A DNA stretch of 64,000 nt from Janibacter sp. Soil728 (GTDB taxonomy: Bacteria > Actinomycetota > Actinomycetes > Actinomycetales > Dermatophilaceae): contig NZ_LMRZ01000005.1 of the NCBI RefSeq assembly GCF_001428305.1, forward strand, positions 1 to 64,000. The letters are read 5' to 3'. Both the position numbers and the translations under genes were made by a program. Below, piece by piece: positions 43,465 through 52,623 of the stretch (positions are counted from its first letter, which is position 1; the number at the start of each line of letters is the position of its first letter). Below the pieces are notes generated by a model. The model did not search any database, had not been told where the DNA came from, and was given only the letters and a program-made list of their open reading frames with translations.

Positions 43465-44376
43465 GTGCGAGCCCACCTCGTCGTCGGAGGAGGCGACCAC
43501 AGCAGCGCCGTCACCGCCGAAGTCGTGGCCGCGCTGAGGAACCGTCAGCCGGGTGCGCGGCCCTCGAACCTCGAGACCCCCGTCGACCCGGTCGTCCTGG
43601 CGATCGACACCCACCTGGACCGGGTCCTCGCGGCTCTCGACCTGCCCGCGCCTGTCGTGGCCGATCTGATCGCCACGATCTTGCCGAGGGACCTGCCACA
43701 GCTGCTGCGCCTGGCGCGCGAGATCGCTCAGGCGCAGACGGCCGGCCACGACCTGGTCGTGGACGTCGACATCGAGGTCGCTCGACTCCTCGACGTCCCG
43801 CAGCGCGTCGCGCGTGCCTTCGCCGCCTTCGTCCCCGTCGTCGGCCGGTGGGAGGTCCTCGTCGCACCGGAAGGCATCGGGGCACTGCCGATGCCCGACC
43901 CGCCGGTCCTGGCCGCCCTGCGTGAGGGGGCCGAGATGCTCGATGGCCTCGACCGTGCGCTCGCCGACCCGATGGTGACGAGCCTGCACCTGGCCGCCCC
44001 CGACGGACCGGTCGGCGCAGCCCGTCGCGCCGACGCCGAGGTCCTGCTGGCCCTCATGGGGCGCACGCTCACCGCGGTCCACCCCGTGAGCGGTGCCGGG
44101 GTCGAGTACCTGCCCGCCCCCTCAGCCGACTCCGGCCCCCGCGTGCAGCGTGACGACGACCGCTGGGTCCTGCAGATCGACGTCCCCGGTGTGCGGGCCG
44201 CAGACCTCGAGCTCGTGCGTCACGACGACGAGATCGTCCTGGGCTGCGCCGGCCGCACGCGGCGGGTGCTGCTCCCTTCGGTCCTGCGACGGTGCGAGAT
44301 CGAGCGCGCAGGGGTCGCCGGCGGCGTGCTCACCCTGTCGATGGCGCCCGACCCGGCGGTGTGGCCCCGTGGTTGA
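43465..44376 (+). CDS. ArsA-like protein with degenerate P-loop and HSP20-like C-terminus
   Basis: A 303-residue relative of the ArsA/GET3-like ATPases of actinobacteria (position of Rv2184c). The N-terminus reads AHLVVGGGDHSSAVTAEVVAAL where GKGGVGKTT would be expected: the Walker-A lysine and threonine are gone. The C-terminal 80 residues form the HSP20-like domain of the ArsA_HSP20 type (WVLQIDVPGVRAADLELV). It is therefore probably not an ATPase. GTG 43465 lies eight bases after the SRPBCC stop, and it overlaps the following small ORF. Confidence 0.75.
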   Translation: MRAHLVVGGGDHSSAVTAEVVAALRNRQPGARPSNLETPVDPVVLAIDTHLDRVLAALDLPAPVVADLIATILPRDLPQLLRLAREIAQAQTAGHDLVVDVDIEVARLLDVPQRVARAFAAFVPVVGRWEVLVAPEGIGALPMPDPPVLAALREGAEMLDGLDRALADPMVTSLHLAAPDGPVGAARRADAEVLLALMGRTLTAVHPVSGAGVEYLPAPSADSGPRVQRDDDRWVLQIDVPGVRAADLELVRHDDEIVLGCAGRTRRVLLPSVLRRCEIERAGVAGGVLTLSMAPDPAVWPRG

Positions 44377-44695
44377 CCAGAACGAGCCGCTCGGGGGGCC
44401 CGAGGAGATCGTCGTCCAGCTGCTGCGGGTGCTCTCCGAGGTCGACCTCGAGGCCCTCGGTGACGACCTGCGCGGACTGGACACGGCCACGGCCCAGCGC
44501 GCCATGACCGGTGCCAGCCTCCTTGCGGAGGCACTGACCCGGGCCACCCTGGGCTCGGAGACCGTGGCCGACGCGCTCGGGACCGAGTTCGGTGGGCCGG
44601 CGAGCCACGTGCCCCATCGCGAGCGGGGCCAGCGGATCACGATCCACGACGACGAGGTCGCGACTGCGACGACCGATCACGCGAGCGAGGCCTGA
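44369..44695 (+). CDS. Small acidic protein of unknown function
   Basis: A 108-residue acidic protein (EEIVVQLLRVLSEVDLEALG, MTGASLLAEALTRATLG) predicted largely helical. It overlaps the ArsA-like gene by 8 bases and the first ROK kinase gene by 1 base, so it sits within one transcription unit. No domain is recognised. Confidence 0.65.
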   Translation: MVDQNEPLGGPEEIVVQLLRVLSEVDLEALGDDLRGLDTATAQRAMTGASLLAEALTRATLGSETVADALGTEFGGPASHVPHRERGQRITIHDDEVATATTDHASEA

Positions 44696-45669
44696 TGGAC
44701 CAGCACGACGACCACCGCACGGCCATCGGCATCGACATCGGTGGCACCAAGATCGCCGGCGCCCTGGTCGACGGTGCCGGTCGGATCACCCACCGCGAGC
44801 AGGTGGCGACACCCGCGGACGACACGACCGCCATCATCGAAGCCACGGCGCAGCTCATCACGACCCTGACGGCGGCGGCCGAGGGCGAGATCCAGGGCGT
44901 GGGCATCGCGTGCGCCGCCTTCGTCGATGCCCGCGCCGGCCATGTCTGGTTCGCGCCCAACCTGCCGTGGCGCGATCTCGACCTCGCGGCCGAGGTCTCC
45001 TCCCGAGTGGGCCGTGAGGTCGTCGTCGAGAACGACGCCAATGCCGCGGCCTGGGGCGAGTACCGCTTCGGCGCGGGCAGCGACTGCGACGACATGCTCC
45101 TGGTGACCGTCGGGACCGGCGTCGGCGGCGGCTGCATCAACGACGACCGCCTCATCCGCGGCGCCTTCGGGATCGGCGGCGAGATCGGCCACGTGGTCCT
45201 CGACCCGAGCGGCCCCCGCTGCGGGTGCGGCAATCTCGGCTGTCTCGAGGTCTTCGCCTCGGGGACGGCACTGGTGCGCAATGCCCGCGAGCTCGTCACC
45301 TCGCCCTCACCCCTCGGGGAGGCCCTGCGCGCCCGCTGCGGCGGTGACCCCGATGCCCTGACGGGTCACGACATCACCGAGCTCGCCCGCGAGGGCGACG
45401 GTGCCTCGGTCGAGCTGCTCGACGAGCTGGGCACCCGCCTCGGACAAGGGATCGCCTCGATCTGCGCCGTGCTGGACCCGGGCCGTGTGGCCATCGGCGG
45501 CGGTGTCGCCGACGCCGGCGACCTGCTCGTCGGCCCGACCCGCACCGCCTTCGCCAAGCACCTCATCGGCCGGGGGCACCGCCCTTCGCCCGAGATCGTC
45601 GTGGCCACGCTCGGCAACGACGCAGGCATCGTCGGTGCCGCCACGATCGCCCGGGAGGGCCGCGCATGA
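44695..45669 (+). CDS. ROK-family sugar kinase (glucokinase-like), first copy
   Basis: A 324-residue sugar kinase. The phosphate loop IGIDIGGTKIAGALVD, the catalytic ENDANAAAWGEYR, TVGTGVGGG and the zinc motif GHVVLDPSGPRCGCGNLGCLE (His plus three Cys) are intact. Actinobacterial enzymes of this type phosphorylate glucose with ATP. It overlaps the second copy by four bases (ATGA). About 45% identity to that copy by eye, suggesting an old duplication. Confidence 0.88.
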   Translation: MDQHDDHRTAIGIDIGGTKIAGALVDGAGRITHREQVATPADDTTAIIEATAQLITTLTAAAEGEIQGVGIACAAFVDARAGHVWFAPNLPWRDLDLAAEVSSRVGREVVVENDANAAAWGEYRFGAGSDCDDMLLVTVGTGVGGGCINDDRLIRGAFGIGGEIGHVVLDPSGPRCGCGNLGCLEVFASGTALVRNARELVTSPSPLGEALRARCGGDPDALTGHDITELAREGDGASVELLDELGTRLGQGIASICAVLDPGRVAIGGGVADAGDLLVGPTRTAFAKHLIGRGHRPSPEIVVATLGNDAGIVGAATIAREGRA

Positions 45670-46640
45670 GCACGAGCATCGGTATCGACATCGGCGGGAC
45701 CAAGGTCTCCGGCGGCGTCCTCGACGAGGACGGTCGCATCCTCGTCCGCACGCGGCGCGACACCCCGGACCGGTCCAACGCTCCCCGGGTCGTCGAGGAC
45801 ACCATCGTCGAGGTCATCGAGGAGCTGCTCGTCCAGGCCGACGCCGAGGGTGTCGAGCGCCCCGTCACGGTGGGTGTCGGCGCGGCCGGCTTCGTCGCCG
45901 CGGACCGCTCGACCGTCGTCTTCGCGCCGCACCTCTCCTGGCGCAACGAGCCGCTGCGTGAGGCTCTCGGCAAGCGGCTCGACCTGCCGATCTCCATCGA
46001 CAACGACGCCAATGCCGCCCTGTGGGCCGAGCACCGCTTCGGTGCAGCGCGCGGAGCCAGCCACGCCGTGATGATCACGCTCGGGACCGGCATCGGGGGA
46101 GCGATCCTCGTCGGCGGCCAGCTGGTGCGCGGCCGCTACGGCATCGCGGGGGAGTTCGGGCACATGCAGGTCGTCCCCGGCGGCCAGCGCTGCGAGTGCG
46201 GCAACCGCGGCTGCTGGGAGCAGTACTCCTCGGGCAATGCCCTCGTGCGCGAGGCGCGTGGCCTGGCCATGGCCAACTCGCCGATGGCCACCGACCTGCT
46301 CGCGCACGTCGGCGGCGACCCGGCCTCGCTCACCGGCCCGATGATCACCGAGGCCGCGCGCCACGGTGACGCCACGGCCACCGAGCTGCTGGCCGAGATC
46401 GGTCACTGGCTCGGCGTGGGCATCGCCAACCTCGCGGCCGCTCTCGACCCCGAGGTCTTCGTCATCGGTGGTGGCGTGAGCGCGGCCGGGGACCTGCTCC
46501 TCGGCCCGGCCCGTGACACCTTCGCCCGTCAGCTGCCCGGTCGTGGGTACCGGCCGGCCGCCACGATCGTCGCGGCCCGCTTCGGTCCGGACGCCGGGCT
46601 CATCGGAGCGGCCGCGCTGGGGGCCGAGGAGCAGATGTGA
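45666..46640 (+). CDS. ROK-family sugar kinase (glucokinase-like), second copy
   Basis: Also 324 residues: IGIDIGGTKVSGGVLDEDG, SIDNDANAALWAEHR, TLGTGIGGAILVGG and zinc motif GHMQVVPGGQRCECGNRGCWE are all intact, so both copies should be active kinases. Overlaps its neighbours by four bases on each side, implying tight translational coupling with the following hydrolase gene. The split of substrates between the two copies is unknown. Confidence 0.88.
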   Translation: MSTSIGIDIGGTKVSGGVLDEDGRILVRTRRDTPDRSNAPRVVEDTIVEVIEELLVQADAEGVERPVTVGVGAAGFVAADRSTVVFAPHLSWRNEPLREALGKRLDLPISIDNDANAALWAEHRFGAARGASHAVMITLGTGIGGAILVGGQLVRGRYGIAGEFGHMQVVPGGQRCECGNRGCWEQYSSGNALVREARGLAMANSPMATDLLAHVGGDPASLTGPMITEAARHGDATATELLAEIGHWLGVGIANLAAALDPEVFVIGGGVSAAGDLLLGPARDTFARQLPGRGYRPAATIVAARFGPDAGLIGAAALGAEEQM

Positions 46641-47344
46641 GCCTGCGCGTCGCCTCGTACAACCTGCGCGCGCTGCAGGACGACATCGCGGCACTGGCCC
46701 GGACGGTCCGCGTCATCGATCCCGACGTGCTGTGCCTGCAGGAGGTGCCCTGGCTCGGGCCGACCAACCACCGCATCGCCGACTTCGCCCAGCGCTGCGG
46801 TCTCGTGTGGTCCGGTCGTAGCCAGCGGGCCGGCCAGACCAGCGTCCTGACCAACCAGCGCACCAACGTCCTGGCGGTGACCCATCACCGCCTGCCCACC
46901 CGTTCGTGGCGCGATCGGCGAGGGTTCGCGGTGACCCGGGTGGCCCCCTTCGGCCGCACGTCCGTCTCGGTCGCGAGCGTCCACCTCGGTCTCGACGCCG
47001 ACGAGCGGCTCACCCACGCCCGGCAGATCATGGAGCGGCTCTCCGCGGTGCCGGGGCCGGCGCTGCTCGCCGGTGACCTCAACGAGCAGTCCGACGGCGC
47101 GGCCTGGCAGCTCTTCGGCTCGTCGATGCAGCCGATCAGCCCACTGGTCCCGACCTATCCGTCCGCGTCGCCCGACCGCGTGCTCGACGTCGTCTTCGCC
47201 ACGCCCGACGTGACGGTGCTGCCGCACCGGGAGGTGCCGTGGGTGTGGGAGGACCTCAAGGCCGCCACCGATCACCGACCGGTGTGGGTCGACATCGAGA
47301 CCTCGCCCCTGGCCGACCCGACGGTGCCGCGCTCGGGGGAGTGA
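46637..47344 (+). CDS. Endonuclease/exonuclease/phosphatase (EEP) family hydrolase
   Basis: A 235-residue metal-dependent phosphodiesterase fold: VASYNLRAL (metal Asn), LCLQEVPW (metal Glu), VHLGLDADER, LLAGDLNEQSDG (catalytic Asp-Asn) and ATDHRPVWVD (catalytic Asp-His). It could act on DNA, phospholipid or inositol phosphates. Start GTG 46637 overlaps the sugar kinase stop. Confidence 0.85.
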   Translation: MSLRVASYNLRALQDDIAALARTVRVIDPDVLCLQEVPWLGPTNHRIADFAQRCGLVWSGRSQRAGQTSVLTNQRTNVLAVTHHRLPTRSWRDRRGFAVTRVAPFGRTSVSVASVHLGLDADERLTHARQIMERLSAVPGPALLAGDLNEQSDGAAWQLFGSSMQPISPLVPTYPSASPDRVLDVVFATPDVTVLPHREVPWVWEDLKAATDHRPVWVDIETSPLADPTVPRSGE

Positions 47345-47353
47345 GCGACGGGG

Positions 47354-47896
47354 TCAGACCCTCGCGCCGTTCGAGGGGTCGTCGTCCCGGTCGTGCGGCT
47401 GGCGGATGACCAGACAGACGAAGCCACCGATGATCGCCCCGGCGACGAGGAAGGTCACCCAGCTGCCGACGTAGGGGCGGGCGATGGCCAGCCAGAGCAG
47501 TCCGAGGATGCCCAGACCCAGGCCCAGGAGCGCGCCCCAGAAGAGCCGGTCCGTCGCGGGCGGCAGGGGAGCAGGGGGAGGCGGTCGGAAGCCCTCGTCG
47601 TCGTCCGCAGAGCCGGGGTCGTCGTCGGAACCCATCAGGGCGTCGGCAACCGAGTTGGTCGGGTCCACCCGCCACGGGACGTCGTTGCGCTGCGGGTCGA
47701 CCGGCCGCGGGGGAGGGAAGGTGCCGTGCACCCCGGCCGTGGTCTGTCGTGGGCGACGCGGCGGGGTGTCGAGAGGGGAGGGCAGACGGTCGTGGGCGGG
47801 CTGGTCCTCGTCGGACGTCGGCTCGTCCCAGCGCGCGACCATCGCCTCGAAGGCCGTGTCGACATCGCGGTCGTCGGGCTGCTGCCGCTCGGTCAT
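47354..47896 (-). CDS. Membrane protein of unknown function with disordered N-terminus
   Basis: About 180 residues: a Pro/Asp-rich, probably disordered N-terminal 115 residues (DTPPRRPRQTTAGVHGTFP, DDDPGSADDDEGF) and two C-terminal helices (WGALLGLGLGILGLLWLA and VTFLVAGAIIGGFVCLVI). ATG 47896 is preferred to 47911 on spacing. Convergent with the EEP gene 9 bases away; no family recognised. Confidence 0.7.
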   Translation of the reverse strand: MTERQQPDDRDVDTAFEAMVARWDEPTSDEDQPAHDRLPSPLDTPPRRPRQTTAGVHGTFPPPRPVDPQRNDVPWRVDPTNSVADALMGSDDDPGSADDDEGFRPPPPAPLPPATDRLFWGALLGLGLGILGLLWLAIARPYVGSWVTFLVAGAIIGGFVCLVIRQPHDRDDDPSNGARV

Positions 47897-48003
47897 CTGC
47901 TGTCCGCCCATCTGACGCCGTCATCGCCTGGTGGACATCCTCGCACGTACCGTAGGCGTAGTCCTTACCGTAGAGTTCGCTGCGATCTGGAGGTGAGGCA
48001 AAG

Positions 48004-48834
48004 GTGCTGTACTGGTTTGTCAAGCGAGTGGTCCTCGGACCACTGCTCAAGCTGCTCTTTCGACCCAAGGTGGAGGGTCTCGAGCACATCCCTGCGGACG
48101 GTGCGGCGATCCTTGCCAGCAACCACTTGTCCTTCTCGGACTCGATCTTCCTGCCGCTCGAGATGGAGCGTCGGCTCACCTTCTTGGCGAAGTCCGACTA
48201 CTTCACCGGACCGGGGATCAAGGGACGGCTCACCGCAGCCTTCTTCCGCAGCATGGGCCAGCTGCCGATCGACCGCAGCGGAGGCAGGGCGAGCGAGGCC
48301 GCACTGCGCGCCGGGCTCAGCGTGCTCGAGCGTGGTGAGCTGCTCGGTCTCTATCCCGAGGGCACCCGCTCGCCCGACTCGCGTCTCTACCGAGGCCGCA
48401 CCGGCGTCGCCCGGATGGCGCTCACTGCCGGTGTCCCCGTCATCCCCGTCGCGATGATCGACACCGACAAGGCCCAACCGACCGGGCAGCTGATCCCCAA
48501 CATCCGCCGCATCGGCATCAAGATCGGCAAGCCGCTGGACTTCTCCCGGTACGAGGGCATGGAGGGCGACCGCTTCGTCCTGCGCTCGATCACCGACGAG
48601 ATCATGTACGAGCTCATGCAGCTGTCCGACCAGGAGTACGTCGACATGTACGCCACGTCGATGAAGGAAAAGCTGCTCACCAAGGCCAAGCGCCGCGCTC
48701 GCGAGCTGCAGGAAGCGGCACGTCCGGGCCGTGCGGTCGCCGAGCTCGAGCACATCATCGAGCAGGGTGACCGACCCGAGCAGGGTGACCGACCCGGGGA
48801 CAGCCCGTGGTCCGAGGAGAAGGACGGGCTCTAG
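48004..48834 (+). CDS. 1-acylglycerol-3-phosphate acyltransferase-like (PlsC family)
   Basis: A 276-residue lysophospholipid acyltransferase. NHLSFSDSI is the catalytic NHx4D motif; YPEGTRSPDSRLYRGRTG is the phosphate-binding EGTR block; MALTAGVPVIPVA follows. An N-terminal helix anchors it to the membrane face. The tail contains a short tandem repeat EQGDRPEQGDRPGD. AGGTGAGG precedes GTG 48004, so this gene has a leader, unlike many neighbours. Matches Rv2182c by position. Confidence 0.86.
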   Translation: MLYWFVKRVVLGPLLKLLFRPKVEGLEHIPADGAAILASNHLSFSDSIFLPLEMERRLTFLAKSDYFTGPGIKGRLTAAFFRSMGQLPIDRSGGRASEAALRAGLSVLERGELLGLYPEGTRSPDSRLYRGRTGVARMALTAGVPVIPVAMIDTDKAQPTGQLIPNIRRIGIKIGKPLDFSRYEGMEGDRFVLRSITDEIMYELMQLSDQEYVDMYATSMKEKLLTKAKRRARELQEAARPGRAVAELEHIIEQGDRPEQGDRPGDSPWSEEKDGL

Positions 48835-48838
48835 TCCC

Positions 48839-50023
48839 ATGCAGGTGGACCCGGGGGAGAGCTCGCTGCGGCGGCACTACAACCCCTCACCGCTCATCGA
48901 CAGTGCCGGCGGCCGTGGGCTGGCCCTCTACCGGTTCCTGTCCCTCGGCTATGCCGCGATCCTCGTCGGCCTCCACCGTGAGCACGTCATCCTCTGGTGG
49001 CCCATCATCCTCTTCGGGGTCGTGGTCCTCGCCTGGTCGATCGCCGCGCCGCTGCTGCCGCGCCCGACCAAGACGGCCATCGCGGTCGAGCTGGTCATCG
49101 CCTGTACCGGCATCCTCCTCACCAGCGTGGTCTACTCGGCCGCCGCGGTCAGCGACGGCATCTCGACCCTGCCGGGTGTCTGGTCCGCGGCGCCGGTCAT
49201 GGCCGCAGCACTGCTCTGCGAGATCCCCGGCGGGGTCGTCGCGGCCACCGTCGTCGCCGCGGCCAACATCATCCAGGCCGAGGACGACAGCCAGCTGACC
49301 TGGCACAACATCTTCCTGCTCTTCCTCCTCGGCATCCTCGTCGGTCTCGCGGTCCAGCTGGCCCGGGAGAGCCAGAAGAACCTCGAGCGGGCCCTCGCGG
49401 TCAGCGCACGTCTCGCCGAGCGCGAGCGCATCGGCCGCGAGGTGCACGACGGCGTCCTCCAGGCGCTGGCGATGATCAACCGCCGCGGTCGCGAGCTCGG
49501 GAGCGAAGGGAGGGTCCTGGCCGACCTCGCCGCCGACCAGGAGCGCTCCCTGCGCACCCTCATCACGCGCTTCGAGCCGGCTGCGGCAGAGTCCTCCGCG
49601 CCCGGCAGCGAGGAGGTCCGTGACCTCACGGCCGGGCTGGCCTCCCTTCGCTCGTCCTCGGTCGAGGTGGTCCTGCCGGCCGGCCCGGTGAGGTTGCCGG
49701 CCCACGCCGCGCAGGAGGTGGAGGCAGCCGTCGCGGCGGCCCTCGACAACGTCGCCCAGCACGCCGGGCCGGGTGCCAGGGCGTGGGTGCTCCTCGATGC
49801 CGACGACCGTGGGATCGAGATCGTCATCCGGGACAACGGCGTGGGCATCGAGTCCGACCGACTCGTCCGTGCGGTCGAGGAGGGCCGTCTCGGGGCGAGC
49901 AGCTCGATCCGTGGACGGATGCTCGACCTCGGTGGTGACGCGAGCTGGCGCTCACCGTCGGCCGGAGGCACGACGGTCACCCTCAGCCTCCCGTCATCGG
50001 ACGTGGCAGGCTCCACCCCATGA
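48839..50023 (+). CDS. Sensor histidine kinase (MacS-like, HisKA_3 type)
   Basis: A 394-residue membrane sensor. Five or so membrane helices fill residues 25-175 (ALYRFLSLGYAAILVGL, HNIFLLFLLGILVGLAVQL), then a dimerisation helix with the phospho-acceptor EVHDGVLQALAMI and a degenerate HATPase with DNVAQHAG (N box) and RDNGVGIESDR (G1). No extracytoplasmic sensor domain is seen, so it probably senses through its membrane part. It overlaps the response-regulator gene by four bases. Confidence 0.88.
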   Translation: MQVDPGESSLRRHYNPSPLIDSAGGRGLALYRFLSLGYAAILVGLHREHVILWWPIILFGVVVLAWSIAAPLLPRPTKTAIAVELVIACTGILLTSVVYSAAAVSDGISTLPGVWSAAPVMAAALLCEIPGGVVAATVVAAANIIQAEDDSQLTWHNIFLLFLLGILVGLAVQLARESQKNLERALAVSARLAERERIGREVHDGVLQALAMINRRGRELGSEGRVLADLAADQERSLRTLITRFEPAAAESSAPGSEEVRDLTAGLASLRSSSVEVVLPAGPVRLPAHAAQEVEAAVAAALDNVAQHAGPGARAWVLLDADDRGIEIVIRDNGVGIESDRLVRAVEEGRLGASSSIRGRMLDLGGDASWRSPSAGGTTVTLSLPSSDVAGSTP

Positions 50024-50700
50024 GCGAGCCCACGACGCCCCTGACGGTCCTCGTCGCCGACGACCACCCGCTCTGGCGAGACGCCCTGGTGCGCGACCTC
50101 GAGGAAGCCGGGTTCGACATCGTCGGCACCGCGGCCGACGGCCCGTCGACCGTGCGCCGTACCAAGGCGACGGTGCCGGACGTCCTCGTCCTCGACCTCA
50201 ACCTGCCGCACCTGCGCGGAGACGAGGTGTGCACCGCGATCAGCGACCTGTCGACCAAGGTGCTCATCCTCTCCGCCAGCGGCGAAGAGCACGACGTGCT
50301 CGCCGCGGTCAAGGCCGGGGCGAGCGGCTACCTCGTGAAGTCGGCCTCGCCGGCCGAGATCCGGGACGCCGTGAGCGCGACCGGGGCCGGGGAAGCCGTC
50401 TTCACCCCCGGTCTGGCCGGCCTGGTGCTCGGGGAGTTCCGCGAGATGAGCAGCCGCGCGCGGACCGAGCCCGAGCCGGCCGAAGAGACCTCGCGGGTGC
50501 CCGAGCTCACCGAGCGCGAGACGGAGATCCTGCGTTACGTGGCGATGGGGATGACCGCCAAGGAGATCGCCGCCGATCTGGTCATCTCGCACCGGACCGT
50601 GCAGAACCACGTGCAGAACATCCTCGGCAAGCTCCACCTGCACAACCGTGTGGAGCTGACCCGCTTCGCCATCAGCCGGGGACTCGACCAGCCGGAGTGA
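50020..50700 (+). CDS. NarL/LuxR-type response regulator
   Basis: A 226-residue two-domain regulator: receiver with DDH (VLVADDHPLWRDALV), phospho-Asp in VLVLDLNLPHLRG, Thr/Ser and SGYLVKSASPAEIRDAV (Lys), then a LuxR helix-turn-helix (LTERETEILRYVAMGMTAKEI). Partner of the preceding kinase. Its targets could include the adjacent aroG gene, whose start is 64 bases downstream; that is speculation. Confidence 0.9.
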   Translation: MSEPTTPLTVLVADDHPLWRDALVRDLEEAGFDIVGTAADGPSTVRRTKATVPDVLVLDLNLPHLRGDEVCTAISDLSTKVLILSASGEEHDVLAAVKAGASGYLVKSASPAEIRDAVSATGAGEAVFTPGLAGLVLGEFREMSSRARTEPEPAEETSRVPELTERETEILRYVAMGMTAKEIAADLVISHRTVQNHVQNILGKLHLHNRVELTRFAISRGLDQPE

Positions 50701-50764
50701 CCTCCCTTCGTCCTGTGGTTGGACGGGTGCAAGCGCGTCGGGTGACGCGGCCTATCCTTGGCAG

Positions 50765-52114
50765 GTGACCACCGCAGTGCCCTCCTCCATGTCCCCAGCC
50801 ACGATCTCCAGCGACCTGCCTGCAGCGCAGCAGCCCAACTGGCCCGACCGTGCTGTCCTCGACGACGCCATCGCGCAGCTGGCGACCTATCCGCCGCTCG
50901 TCTTCGCGGGGGAGTGCGACAACCTGCGCGACCGGATGGCTGCGGCCGCCGTCGGTGAGGCCTTCGTGCTCCAGGGAGGCGACTGCGCCGAGACCTTCGT
51001 CCACGCCACCGCCGACAACATCCGCGACCGGATCAAGACCGTGCTGCAGATGGCAGCCGTGCTCACCTACGGCGCGGGCATGCCCGTGATCAAGATGGGT
51101 CGGATGGCGGGCCAGTTCGCCAAGCCCCGCAGCAAGGACACCGAGACGCGAGACGGCGTCACCCTGCCCGCCTACCGCGGCGACATGGTCAACGACTTCG
51201 CCTTCACCCCCGAGTCGCGCAACCCCGACCCGGGCCGCCTGCTGCGCGGGTACCACACGAGCGCGTCGACGCTGAACCTCGTGCGTGCCTTCACCCAGGG
51301 TGGCTTCGCCGACCTGCGTCGGGTGCACGACTGGAATGTCGGCTTCGTCTCCAACTCCGCCAACCGTCGCTACGAGGGCCTGGCCCACGAGATCGACAAG
51401 GCGATGCGCTTCATGGCCGCCTGCGGGGTCGACTTCGAGGCGATGCGCGCGACCGAGTTCTGGTCCGCTCACGAGGCGCTGCTGCTGGACTACGAGCGGC
51501 CGATGACCCGTGTCGACTCACGCACCGGCGACCTCTACGACACCTCCGGCCACTTCCTGTGGATCGGCGAGCGCACCCGCCAGATCGACCACGCGCACCT
51601 CGACTTCGTCAGCCGCATCCGCAACCCGATCGGGATGAAGGTCTCGGACAAGGCCGACCCCGACGAGCTGCTGCGGATCATCGACCTGCTCGACCCGCAC
51701 CGCGAGCCGGGCCGCCTGACCTTCATCACCCGCATGGGCTCGGGCAAGATCCGCGACGCCATGCCCTCCATCGTGGAGAAGGTGCGTGACTCCGGCGCCA
51801 TCGTCACGTGGATCTGCGACCCGATGCACGGCAACACCTTCGAGTCGGCGTCGGGCTTCAAGACCCGCGACTTCGACGACGTCGTCGACGAGGTGCGTGG
51901 CTTCTTCGAGGTGCACCGCTCGCTCGGTACCGTCCCGGGTGGCCTGCACATCGAGCTCACCGGCAACGACGTCACCGAGTGCCTCGGTGGCGCCGAGCGG
52001 ATCCTCGACGCGGACCTCAACAAGCGTTACGAGAGCGTCTGCGACCCGCGCCTGAACCACCAGCAGAGCCTCGAGCTGGCCTTCCTCACCGCGGAGATGC
52101 TCAGCGAGCGCTGA
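50765..52114 (+). CDS. aroG: Class II 3-deoxy-7-phosphoheptulonate synthase (DAHP synthase)
   Basis: Condenses PEP and erythrose 4-phosphate, the first step of aromatic biosynthesis. 449 residues with the class II signatures VLQGGDCAETFVHATADNI, KMGRMAGQFAKPRS, DFVSRIRNPIGMKVSD, PHREPGRLTFITRMG and CDPMHGNTFES. GTG 50765 lies six bases after TATCCT (50753-50758), a leaderless-type promoter. Mycobacterial Rv2178c is at the equivalent place. Confidence 0.95.
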   Translation: MTTAVPSSMSPATISSDLPAAQQPNWPDRAVLDDAIAQLATYPPLVFAGECDNLRDRMAAAAVGEAFVLQGGDCAETFVHATADNIRDRIKTVLQMAAVLTYGAGMPVIKMGRMAGQFAKPRSKDTETRDGVTLPAYRGDMVNDFAFTPESRNPDPGRLLRGYHTSASTLNLVRAFTQGGFADLRRVHDWNVGFVSNSANRRYEGLAHEIDKAMRFMAACGVDFEAMRATEFWSAHEALLLDYERPMTRVDSRTGDLYDTSGHFLWIGERTRQIDHAHLDFVSRIRNPIGMKVSDKADPDELLRIIDLLDPHREPGRLTFITRMGSGKIRDAMPSIVEKVRDSGAIVTWICDPMHGNTFESASGFKTRDFDDVVDEVRGFFEVHRSLGTVPGGLHIELTGNDVTECLGGAERILDADLNKRYESVCDPRLNHQQSLELAFLTAEMLSER

Positions 52115-52182
52115 CGGGCCATCGCACGACCCGCTGTCCCGTGAGTCGGTGACGCGTCGCGCTGCTACCCCCGGCTACGGGA

Positions 52183-52623
52183 TCACGACGTGTGTCGGCG
52201 CCGGCACACGAGCACGGTGACGACGGACGTCGTGGCCGTGAGGACCCCACCCCAGAGGGTGTCGAGCGCGGAGATGGCCAAGGGCCAGCCGTCGAGGACG
52301 GCAAGGTTGGTGAACCCGAAGGTCGCGTAGGCGGTGAGGCCGAGCGCGAGTCCCCGGACCAGCGCGATGCGCACGGATCCCGCGTCGAGCGCAGGGCGGA
52401 CGACGAGGACGGTCGTGCCGAGGACGTACACGACGTAGAAGACGGCGGCTGCCCAGGCGACCGGCGGGTCGGCGAGCCCCCCACCGAGCTCGGCGTCGTA
52501 CAGCGGCCCGGCGACCAGACCGATCCACACGGCATCGAGCAGACCGAGGACGAGTGCGGCGACGAGGGCGGGCAGCACCCAGCGGCGGACCGGTCCGGCC
52601 TGGTCGTGATCGCGGACTGCCAT
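52183..52623 (-). CDS. DUF2177-type membrane protein
   Basis: A 146-residue protein with four helices (LPALVAALVLGLLDAVWIG, VFYVVYVLGTTVLVV, LGLTAYATFGFTNLAVL and a final one). The Phe-Asn-containing helix FGFTNLAVLDGWPLAISALDTLWGG matches DUF2177. Function unknown. Its ATG overlaps the PknL-like gene stop (TGATG), so it is co-translated with the kinase. Confidence 0.8.
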   Translation of the reverse strand: MAVRDHDQAGPVRRWVLPALVAALVLGLLDAVWIGLVAGPLYDAELGGGLADPPVAWAAAVFYVVYVLGTTVLVVRPALDAGSVRIALVRGLALGLTAYATFGFTNLAVLDGWPLAISALDTLWGGVLTATTSVVTVLVCRRRHTS

